Shown here in pieces: positions 1 to 5,857 of a DNA stretch of 8,986 bases. The stretch spans positions 1 to 8,986 of the forward strand of contig JAAZND010000042.1 of the NCBI GenBank assembly GCA_012798485.1, written 5' to 3'. The DNA is from Candidatus Beckwithbacteria bacterium. Lineage in GTDB: Bacteria > Patescibacteriota > Microgenomatia > UBA1400 > UBA1449. The first letter of the stretch is position 1. Every line of letters starts with the position of its first letter. The position numbers and the translations under genes were made by a program. The notes beneath the pieces were generated by a model that worked only from the letters and a program-made list of their open reading frames with translations, made no database searches and was not told where the DNA came from.

Positions 1-1
1 A

Positions 2-1216
2 GAAAAAATTCACACAATTCCTCATCCACTATTAGCTCCAAATTTTGATCAAGAAGCCATCGACTTTGTTTTACGGGACTTACAAAGAAAAAAAGAAAAG
101 CAAACTGTAGCACCTCCAATAGGCTACAATATTGAAGCTGCTATTGCCCAAATTCTCAATTTTGGAGAAGATGGAGCAAGACAAGTTAGATATGACACTT
201 TGACTTACATTTCTGAACATGTATGGCAGCAACTTATTACTCCTGTTCCTTATTATTTACAAAAAAAACCTTTTTCAGAAAAAACTTTCTTAACTTCACC
301 AAATAGTAGTAATCCAGAAGCTCCAGTAATTGAAATGTTTCAAAATGCGATTGCACTTAAAAATCAAGAAGGTCAAAATGCTCAAAGAGAAATGGCCGAA
401 GTGATCGGTTTTGCTAAAATTGAAGAAGCTTGTAGGCAAGCCTTTCAAAAAAATAAACGAATTGCTTTTCTCTGGTTTTCTCCTCCAGGAGAAACAAAAG
501 AAGATTATGGAAAAACAGGCAGAACTTTTCTTGGAATTTTTGAGCCTTCCACTGGTTTTCTTAACTCTTATGCTTTGATTGATAATTTTAACAATCAAGA
601 AAGAAATAGTCTTGCCGAACATTTTTCTGGACAAAAAGATCAATTAGCCAAAGACACAGATTTTTTGCTTAATCCCCAAATAGTTGAAATAAATCCAGCA
701 GTCAATGTAGAAGATATTATTAATCTGATAGATTCTTACCTTACTCAAGCAAAAGGAGAAAAACATTTTTATGGTAAACCAATAGCAAGTCTATCCAGAT
801 TTGCTGATACAGTAAGAGAAAACCCTTTGTTTGAAGCTGCCAAACCATTTCTAGAACCAATAATTAGCAACATCATTGATCTGATGGGTCACAATACTAA
901 TAGACAAAAAATTTACCAAGCTTTGAATGCCTTGTCTCATTTTGCCAAAAAATTACAAGAAAATTTTTGGGAGAATAATGGGCAGATAATTTTAGAAAGT
1001 CAAAATTATAAGTTAACAAATTTAATTACTACTTATGGCCATCTTCCTGTTTTAATAGAAGAAACTAGTTGTCCCGCTGCTCAAGCAAATTTGATCACTT
1101 CAGCTTTATCTTATCCTGAAACTAATCTAGAACTTAAAAAATACTGTTTGACCTGTAAATGCTTTGTGCCTATTGATCCACAAGGCAGATGTGTTTATTG
1201 CCATGAACAGTTATAA
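2..1216 (+). CDS. Unrecognised protein with C-terminal Cys4 zinc ribbon (5' partial)
   Basis: The frame is open from the first complete codon at position 2 to the TAA at 1214-1216, so 404 residues are visible and the true start lies before the window. The TTG at 200 is an internal Leu codon, not a start. The protein looks soluble: I see no membrane segment or signal peptide, and much of it is probably helical. The last 25 residues form a short zinc ribbon, C382-x2-C385 and C397-x2-C400, with an extra Cys at 387, which fits a structural zinc knuckle. A hydrophobic strand followed by SPPGETKEDYGKTGR (about residues 159-173) hints at a folded alpha/beta domain but matches no nucleotide-binding motif I know. 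The HELSH membrane protein gene begins 9 nt after the stop, so the two may be co-transcribed. I do not recognise the family, and its cytoplasmic location and role are inference only. Confidence 0.8.
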   Translation, partial: EKIHTIPHPLLAPNFDQEAIDFVLRDLQRKKEKQTVAPPIGYNIEAAIAQILNFGEDGARQVRYDTLTYISEHVWQQLITPVPYYLQKKPFSEKTFLTSPNSSNPEAPVIEMFQNAIALKNQEGQNAQREMAEVIGFAKIEEACRQAFQKNKRIAFLWFSPPGETKEDYGKTGRTFLGIFEPSTGFLNSYALIDNFNNQERNSLAEHFSGQKDQLAKDTDFLLNPQIVEINPAVNVEDIINLIDSYLTQAKGEKHFYGKPIASLSRFADTVRENPLFEAAKPFLEPIISNIIDLMGHNTNRQKIYQALNALSHFAKKLQENFWENNGQIILESQNYKLTNLITTYGHLPVLIEETSCPAAQANLITSALSYPETNLELKKYCLTCKCFVPIDPQGRCVYCHEQL

Positions 1217-1217
1217 T
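1212..1217 (+). promoter_or_regulatory. TATAAT -10-like box before the HELSH protein gene
   Basis: A perfect TATAAT overlaps the TAA stop of the upstream gene and ends 8 nt before the ATG at 1226. Transcription would start near 1224, giving a leader of about two bases. No convincing -35 hexamer is visible at 16-18 nt and there is no Shine-Dalgarno sequence. The support comes from the same placement recurring at the other starts of the window; taken alone the box could be chance in AT-rich DNA. Confidence 0.5.
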
Positions 1218-1225
1218 CTTAATTA

Positions 1226-1930
1226 ATGCTCAATTCTTTATTCTTTTTTATTCAAATCATTATTATCTTTTTTCTATCAAGACTGCTTACGCAAAATCTT
1301 TTTAATTTCTTTTTTATTCTGACTAAATCTAGACAATGGAGTATTAATCTGCTGGCAGTTCTTTTACTGCCAGGGACGATTGTACATGAATTGTCTCACT
1401 GGTTTGTAGCAGAACTTTTTGGCGTTGCTACTGGAGAAATCAATCTGATGCCCAGAGATGAAGGATCAGGAATCAAAATGGGCAGTGTCAAAATCGCCAA
1501 AGCTGATATTTTTAGACGCACTTTTATCGGTCTTGCACCTTTTTTTATGGGTATGATTCTTATTACCCTAGCCAGTCATTTTTTGCCCAATAACCTGAGC
1601 ATGATTGCAAATTTAAGTTTGCAGCAAATCCTTTTTAGTCTTATTGCTTTATTAGTCATTTTTTTAATCTCTAATACCATGTTCTCCTCTGCAAAAGATA
1701 TGGAGGTAGCTTTTGTGCCTTTTGCGATTACGGTAGTAATTTTGCTGGCTTTTTATTATTTTGATATTCAACTTACTTCCAAAATCACTGAACCGATTAA
1801 TAATCTTTTAACAAAAGTCAATTATGCTTTCTTGGTCACTATTATTATTGATGCTCTTTTCTTTTTAATAGTCAAAGTTTCGCTTCATTTTTCTTCAAAA
1901 ATGCTCAAAAGGACAATTGTTTATAATTAA
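1226..1930 (+). CDS. Polytopic membrane metalloprotease-like protein (HELSH motif, M50-like)
   Basis: This 234-residue, very hydrophobic protein has about six predicted membrane segments (near residues 4-30, 41-62, 99-118, 129-150, 161-178 and 201-221). HELSH at residues 54-58, inside the second segment, is an HExxH zinc-binding motif with E55 as the likely catalytic base, as in intramembrane site-2 proteases. The classical NPDG third-ligand motif is absent. D158, in the SSAKDME stretch at the end of segment four, is the best candidate for the third zinc ligand. A GLAPFFMG stretch (102-109) resembles the small-residue motif that follows HExxH in M50-like families. Known S2P enzymes cut membrane-spanning anti-sigma factors or other membrane proteins; the substrate here is unknown. 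The start is the first ATG, 9 nt after the previous stop, without a Shine-Dalgarno but behind a TATAAT. The gap to the M23 gene is 27 nt. It could also be a non-proteolytic relative. Confidence 0.85.
   Translation: MLNSLFFFIQIIIIFFLSRLLTQNLFNFFFILTKSRQWSINLLAVLLLPGTIVHELSHWFVAELFGVATGEINLMPRDEGSGIKMGSVKIAKADIFRRTFIGLAPFFMGMILITLASHFLPNNLSMIANLSLQQILFSLIALLVIFLISNTMFSSAKDMEVAFVPFAITVVILLAFYYFDIQLTSKITEPINNLLTKVNYAFLVTIIIDALFFLIVKVSLHFSSKMLKRTIVYN
1352..1373 (+). other. Perfect 8-bp hairpin inside the HELSH gene
   Basis: CTGGCAGT at 1352-1359 and ACTGCCAG at 1366-1373 are perfect reverse complements around a 6-nt loop, TCTTTT. The hairpin covers codons 43-50, just before the HELSH codons. No U-run follows, so it does not look like an intrinsic terminator. 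It could pause translation before the second membrane segment is made, or be a chance palindrome. Confidence 0.55.
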
Positions 1931-1942
1931 ATTCTCTTTTTT

Positions 1943-1951
1943 TGCTAAAAT
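1943..1951 (+). promoter_or_regulatory. Extended -10 (TG-n-TAAAAT) before the M23 protein gene
   Basis: TGCTAAAAT is an extended -10 element ending 6 nt before the ATG at 1958, so the expected transcription start falls on or next to the A of the start codon. A -35 hexamer is weak or absent, which is usual for extended -10 promoters. The 27-nt intergenic space is otherwise T-rich and holds no Shine-Dalgarno. It is the clearest leaderless-mRNA candidate of the window. Confidence 0.65.
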
Positions 1952-1957
1952 AAACCC

Positions 1958-4567
1958 ATGGGTCCACAAATACTAGAAATTCAAGAGCTTAAATATTTTA
2001 CACAACTCCAAGTCAATAATATTAATTTTCTCTATCAAGTTGCCAACTTTTTACAAAGAAATAAAGGTCAAAAAGTCAAATATCAAGATCAAATTATCTT
2101 AGCTGTTCAAATTAATGATGAATATTATCTGCGCGATTTAACTCACATCAAGACTTTTTTTCTCAAAAATCCCACTATTGGTCATTTTGCTGAAAGCTTA
2201 AGAATTGAAAAAGGAATTGATCTTTTTGCTTTAGAGGAAGAAAAATATTTCTTTCAATATATCACTGATGCTATTTTAACATCTCTAGCAACTGAGAAAA
2301 ATTTTGACGAACAACGCAGTACTGTCAATTTTGCCACTTTAGAAGAACTGCGCAAAGAACATCAAAAATACCTTGAGTCTCAAGAAGATGAAATGGCAGA
2401 AAGTTTAACACTTGATTCAAAAACAAATACTGCTCAAGCAATTGAAATTATCTCCAAATTTCAAGGGAATCAACTTAGAATCTTAGAAGAAAAAATCTTC
2501 CAATCTTTACAAAAATCAGGATTAAATATTTTTAAAAACGAAACTATTATTCAACAAGCTATTCATACAACTGTTCAAAAAATAGTTGCCGAAACTGGAT
2601 TTCATCTTTCAAATGGTGGTCAATTTGATAAAGCTTTTCAACAAAAAGTATTTAGACATTTGTATAACGATCATGAGGGAATTTTGATTAATTCTCGTGA
2701 TTCAATTGCAATCATTATTGAAGGTATTAAAACTCTTACAGGTGATAAAGAGTTTGCACAATATTATAAAGAAAAAATTGCTAAAACTCCTAGTTTTAGT
2801 CAAATTGTAGAGCTTTATGAACAAACTTATGGACTTTCACATGAAGAAGCGCTAAAAGCTGCCAGCACTTTTGAAATAGCCATTGCCGAAGGGGACAATA
2901 CCAAAGTTGCCAATATCAGAGCTTTGATGGCGACTGGGATGAATAAATCCAAAGCCGCACAAACTATTATTGAAAAAGCTCAACTTGCAGAAAAACCTGA
3001 AGATCACAAACTAGACCAAAATACAGAAAAACTTGAAGAATACGCCAATTATGGAGAAGGTCAAGGAATTAATATTAAAGACGGAGGAAAAGAAGGAAAA
3101 TTAGTTGCTTCTCATCTTACTGTCAATGGTAAACGTATAGCTGTACAAGATCTGCATACCATCATCAACAAAAATCTTGGAAAAGGCAAAGAGATCAGTC
3201 AAATGGAGCTCATTAAAATGATTATCAAAGGCCAAAACCCAGGATTATCACAAAATCATCAATACGAATCAATTTTTAACCATGAATCTTATGGAGATGA
3301 GGTAACTGAACAAAACCTAATGCAAAGTGGTTTTTCTTATGGAATCCGCAAAGGAACCAATTATATCAAAACGCAAGGTTGGAATTTTGCCAAAGCTAAA
3401 CTTAGTCCTTTTGTTAATCAAGTTGGCAATAGAATTTTTGGTGAAGCTGGTAAAGCTGCTCTGTCTACAGGAGTCAAAAAACTAGCAGGCACAGCTATCA
3501 CTAAGTTAGGAGGAGCATTAACTGCCAATGTCATTCCTGTAGCTGGACAAGTAGCATCAGCACTCATGTTGGCTGACACTGTTATAGAAACTGTCGGAGA
3601 CAAAATTCCAATTGTTGGGAAACCCGTCACTAATTTTTATCGTGGAGCCAAAAATAGTTTTTTAGAAATTTTAAAAAAAATAGGTCAGGCTGCTACCGCC
3701 TTAATGGTTTACTTATTTAGTAATCCTTTTGTTCTTTTTGGCGCTGGGTCTGGGGCTTTTGTCGGCTCTTTTATCCCTGGGATAGGACCTTTTCTGGGAG
3801 CATTTCTTGGCGGAACGTTAGGTTGGATTGCTTCCCAACTTTTATCCGGTCTAAAAGCAGTTATTCCTTATACTGCTTCAAATGTTGCTATTGCTAGTGC
3901 TAATACTCTTAATGCAGTTGCTTCTCAAACAGGTGGAGTGCCTTCATGGCTAGCAGCTACTCCGTATTATGCTGTTGGAGGTTTAACTGTAGGAACCTTT
4001 TTAACTATGAGTGTTTTGATGACAGCTTTTTCTCTGCCTCCATTTGAAAAAATGAATTATACTGGCATCTATATTCCCAACATGCCATATGCTATCGATA
4101 CCAGCTGTAATAATAAAAATTTACCTGAAGACTTCCCTAAAATTGCTCCCGTTGATAGCGGACAGATGACAGCTGGACCTGGAGCTACGACTTCAAAAAG
4201 CCAACATGGTAATGCAGTTGATATTGGTATCCCTGTCGGCACTCCAGTCAAAGCTACCCATGCTGGTACAGTTATTTTTGCAGGAAATAATATTACTGAT
4301 TATGGCAGAATGGTACAAATAGAATCAGTTAATGGTTTTAATACAAGATATGCCCATCTTGATACAATAGCAGTAAGTAAAGGATCAAAAGTTTCAGCTG
4401 GTCAAATAATTGGCACAAGTGGAGATACCGGGAATAGCACTGGACCACATTTACATTATGAGCTTAACGCAAATCAATATCCAGTTTCTATTGTTTGTAC
4501 TTTTGCAGACAGTCAAACAGCTCAAGGTGTTAACGGCTGTGTTGATAACTGTAATTATAATTTTTAA
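1958..4567 (+). CDS. Membrane protein with large cytoplasmic N-terminus and C-terminal M23 (LytM) peptidase domain
   Basis: The protein has 869 residues and no N-terminal signal peptide. Residues 1 to about 480 are hydrophilic, mostly helical, rich in Q/E/K and match no domain I recognise. Residues 500-545 are small-residue-rich and amphipathic. Glycine-zipper-like membrane segments follow at about 577-600, 600-630 and 671-693; three passes would place the C-terminus outside. Residues 740-847 form an M23/LytM domain: H750 and D755 (HGNAVD), a GTPV turn, YAH with H800, and HLH at 831-833 supply the zinc and catalytic residues. M23 enzymes cut peptidoglycan cross-bridges or stems. The H-to-D spacing is one residue longer than the usual HxxxD. 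Cysteines 717, 847, 861 and 865 all fall in the outer part and could form two disulfides. The next gene starts 3 nt after the stop. A role in opening the wall for a type IV-like secretion or pilus machine is inference; it could instead serve growth or division. Confidence 0.9.
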   Translation: MGPQILEIQELKYFTQLQVNNINFLYQVANFLQRNKGQKVKYQDQIILAVQINDEYYLRDLTHIKTFFLKNPTIGHFAESLRIEKGIDLFALEEEKYFFQYITDAILTSLATEKNFDEQRSTVNFATLEELRKEHQKYLESQEDEMAESLTLDSKTNTAQAIEIISKFQGNQLRILEEKIFQSLQKSGLNIFKNETIIQQAIHTTVQKIVAETGFHLSNGGQFDKAFQQKVFRHLYNDHEGILINSRDSIAIIIEGIKTLTGDKEFAQYYKEKIAKTPSFSQIVELYEQTYGLSHEEALKAASTFEIAIAEGDNTKVANIRALMATGMNKSKAAQTIIEKAQLAEKPEDHKLDQNTEKLEEYANYGEGQGINIKDGGKEGKLVASHLTVNGKRIAVQDLHTIINKNLGKGKEISQMELIKMIIKGQNPGLSQNHQYESIFNHESYGDEVTEQNLMQSGFSYGIRKGTNYIKTQGWNFAKAKLSPFVNQVGNRIFGEAGKAALSTGVKKLAGTAITKLGGALTANVIPVAGQVASALMLADTVIETVGDKIPIVGKPVTNFYRGAKNSFLEILKKIGQAATALMVYLFSNPFVLFGAGSGAFVGSFIPGIGPFLGAFLGGTLGWIASQLLSGLKAVIPYTASNVAIASANTLNAVASQTGGVPSWLAATPYYAVGGLTVGTFLTMSVLMTAFSLPPFEKMNYTGIYIPNMPYAIDTSCNNKNLPEDFPKIAPVDSGQMTAGPGATTSKSQHGNAVDIGIPVGTPVKATHAGTVIFAGNNITDYGRMVQIESVNGFNTRYAHLDTIAVSKGSKVSAGQIIGTSGDTGNSTGPHLHYELNANQYPVSIVCTFADSQTAQGVNGCVDNCNYNF
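4556..4561 (+). promoter_or_regulatory. TATAAT -10-like box before the anchored-protein gene
   Basis: A perfect TATAAT lies in the last codons of the M23 gene and ends 9 nt before the ATG at 4571, predicting a start of transcription near 4568 and a leader of about three bases. No -35 or Shine-Dalgarno is seen. The Asn-Tyr-Asn codons explain the bases equally well, so only the recurrence at other starts gives it weight. Confidence 0.4.
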
Positions 4568-4570
4568 ATT

Positions 4571-5587
4571 ATGAGCCTACCAAAATCAAAACTATTAATC
4601 ATTCTCATTATTGTGACAATTCTAATTATTGCTTTAAATATTGGTATGGCAATTTTTAAAAACCAAAAAAGTATAGAAGAAGGTTCATTGCCAGCAACGA
4701 ACATAAAGCCCAATATTGAAAATCTTAACCTCAAATATCAATATAAGGGTGAACTCTCAGAAGTGAGTAAAACTGCTACAGTTTATAATATTGCTAAACA
4801 ACAAGTTTTAACTCCCAACCTAGCTCAAGAAATTGCTCAAAGTTTGGGTTTTACAGAACCAGCTGAAGGTTTAGATGATATTTCCGGCACTGTTTATTTA
4901 TTCAAAAAAAATGATGGCAATACTACCTTAACTATTTATCCTAATCCTTTAAAAATCAAATATTCTGATTACTCTCAAACACAAGGAGAACCAGTTGAAC
5001 AAAAAACTATTATTAGTTTAGCTCAAGATTTTCTGACAAAAAATAATTTTATCGAGAAACCCTTTGCTCTTTCCAAACCATATTTTGAATACAAAGCTGT
5101 TGATTTTCAAGGTATTTTAATAGATCCAGAAACTAGTCAAGATATTAAATATGCCAAAATCTCTTACAATCTAGATCTTGAAGAAACTCCGATTGTTGAT
5201 CAAAACTCACAAACTTATCCAATTGAAATTACTTCCAGACTTGATGGTACAATTTTAAAAGCAGAAATTACTTTTATCCCTAATGAAATCATCAAAATCG
5301 GGACTGCTGATCTTGCTCCTGCCAAAGATGCTTTGGATGCTATTAATAATGGCACTGGTTCTATTGTAAAACTCAATAACCCAAAAATAGCTTACACTCA
5401 AATTGATAATCAGGACATAACTACAGCTACTCTTTACTCTCTTGAATTAATATATGTTTATGATTATGACAATCAAATTCTTGCTCCTTTTTATCGTTTT
5501 TCTGGAGTTGGGAATAATAAAAATGGAGATGTGTTAGAAATAGAAGTGTTAATCAATGCTTTGCCTCAAGAATATTTTAAAAAGTAA
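4571..5587 (+). CDS. Single-pass membrane-anchored extracytoplasmic protein of unknown function
   Basis: The 338-residue protein begins with a short basic N-terminus (two Lys in the first seven residues) and one strongly hydrophobic helix, about residues 8-29, with no lipobox or clear signal-peptidase site. It is therefore probably an uncleaved N-in/C-out anchor. The remaining 310 residues are hydrophilic, Asn/Gln/Thr-rich and look like a mixed alpha/beta fold with repeated strand-helix units (e.g. LAQEIAQSLGF near residue 85, then SLAQDFLTKNNF near 149). The tail, with aromatic strands and a final VLINAL, faintly recalls the PepSY-like fold of YycH/YycI regulators, but I would not name it so without a structure search. 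It starts 3 nt after the M23 gene, so translational or transcriptional linkage with that extracytoplasmic peptidase is likely, and a role as its regulator or partner is plausible. The tRNA gene lies convergent, 7 nt past the stop. Confidence 0.85.
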   Translation: MSLPKSKLLIILIIVTILIIALNIGMAIFKNQKSIEEGSLPATNIKPNIENLNLKYQYKGELSEVSKTATVYNIAKQQVLTPNLAQEIAQSLGFTEPAEGLDDISGTVYLFKKNDGNTTLTIYPNPLKIKYSDYSQTQGEPVEQKTIISLAQDFLTKNNFIEKPFALSKPYFEYKAVDFQGILIDPETSQDIKYAKISYNLDLEETPIVDQNSQTYPIEITSRLDGTILKAEITFIPNEIIKIGTADLAPAKDALDAINNGTGSIVKLNNPKIAYTQIDNQDITTATLYSLELIYVYDYDNQILAPFYRFSGVGNNKNGDVLEIEVLINALPQEYFKK

Positions 5588-5594
5588 ATTTTTG

Positions 5595-5668
5595 TGCGCG
5601 AACTAGGACTCGAACCTAGGACATCGAAGGTATAAGCTTCGCGCTCTAACCAACTGAGCTATTCGCGC
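5595..5668 (-). tRNA. tRNA-Ile with anticodon UAU
   Basis: A complete cloverleaf reads on the minus strand. The acceptor stem is GCGCGAA/TTCGCGC (5668-5662 with 5602-5596) and the D stem is GCTC/GAGC. The anticodon stem is CGAAG/CTTCG around the loop CTTATAC, and the T arm is CTAGG-TTCGAGT-CCTAG. The discriminator is A at 5595. Loop positions 34-36 are TAT (5634-5632), with A at 37, so the tRNA reads AUA as isoleucine. The 3' CCA is not encoded (the bases after the discriminator are CAAAA), so it must be added by a nucleotidyltransferase. Most bacteria read AUA with a CAU-anticodon tRNA modified to lysidine by TilS; a UAU anticodon is the rarer solution. AUA is used in the window, for instance as codon 5 of the M23 gene. 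Confidence 0.95.
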
Positions 5669-5692
5669 ATTTATAAAATAAAATACTTTGTC

Positions 5693-5733
5693 ATGCTGAA
5701 CCTATCTGCCGACAGGCAGGCTTGTTTCAGCAT
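5693..5733. repeat. Nested inverted repeat, REP/MITE-like intergenic element (copy 1)
   Basis: The outer arms ATGCTGAA (5693-5700) and TTCAGCAT (5726-5733) are perfect reverse complements. Inside them CTGCC-GACA-GGCAG (5706-5719) makes a second, GC-rich hairpin that stands out from the AT-rich surroundings. Nested palindromes of the type 'atgctgaa...tgtttcagcat' with a CCTGTC/GACAGG core are, as far as I recall, frequent intergenic repeats in Patescibacteria and some other groups. It lies between the tRNA and the ATPase operon and would fold in RNA from either strand. It could also act as a weak bidirectional terminator at this convergent junction. Confidence 0.75.
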
Positions 5734-5749
5734 CTTTCTTAAAATTTAG

Positions 5750-5783
5750 ATTCCTAAATATCTGTCTAGCGACAAACAGGAAT
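5750..5783. repeat. Diverged second copy of the palindromic element
   Basis: Bases 5762-5780 match 5702-5720 of copy 1 at 14 of 19 positions, with no gap. The shared palindromic plan is TRTC-tetraloop-GACA followed by CAGG. Here the core is TGTC-TAGC-GACA, and short outer arms ATTCC (5750-5754) and GGAAT (5779-5783) flank it. The offset between copies is exactly 60 nt. The similarity was found by eye and is degenerate. Confidence 0.55.
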
Positions 5784-5818
5784 TCTGAATGATATATTTT
5801 ACTTTTCAAAACACAAAA

Positions 5819-5846
5819 ATTATACCATTAATTAACCCTTTGGCAA
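5819..5846 (-). promoter_or_regulatory. Strong sigma70-type promoter facing the tRNA
   Basis: On the minus strand, TTGCCA (5846-5841) is followed after 16 nt by a perfect TATAAT (5824-5819), which is preceded by TG-n, making an extended -10. Only one base of the -35 differs from consensus. The predicted start is near 5812. It begins 11 nt past the stop of the ATPase gene and points at the tRNA, whose mature 5' end is about 143 nt downstream. Both palindromic repeats would lie in that leader. It is the only promoter in the window with both boxes well matched. Confidence 0.7.
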
Positions 5847-5857
5847 TTTGAGTAAAA

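Noticed and set aside
200..202. TTG as the start of the first gene
   Set aside because: The same frame stays open without a stop back to position 2, and the upstream residues read as normal protein, so the TTG is an internal Leu codon.
296..643. Minus-strand open frame of 115 codons
   Set aside because: It lies wholly inside the first gene, is antisense to it, has a low-complexity Phe/Ser/Lys composition typical of an antisense shadow of AT-rich coding DNA, and has no promoter.
3772..3784. Short palindrome TATCCC-T-GGGATA in the M23 gene
   Set aside because: The arms are short, the loop is a single base and it encodes a conserved-looking Ile-Pro-Gly-Ile-Gly stretch, so chance and coding explain it.
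3418..4251. Two minus-strand open frames of 70 and 60 codons inside the M23 gene
   Set aside because: They mirror the Gly/Ala-rich coding strand and have no start signal or recognisable product.
5671..5733. Minus-strand micro-ORF of 20 codons between copy 1 of the repeat and the tRNA
   Set aside because: It begins in the outer arm of the palindrome and simply reads through the repeat; nothing supports translation.
5588..5857. A classical intrinsic terminator at the convergent junction
   Set aside because: No hairpin there is followed by a clear U-run on either strand; the repeat hairpins could terminate weakly, but this cannot be supported.
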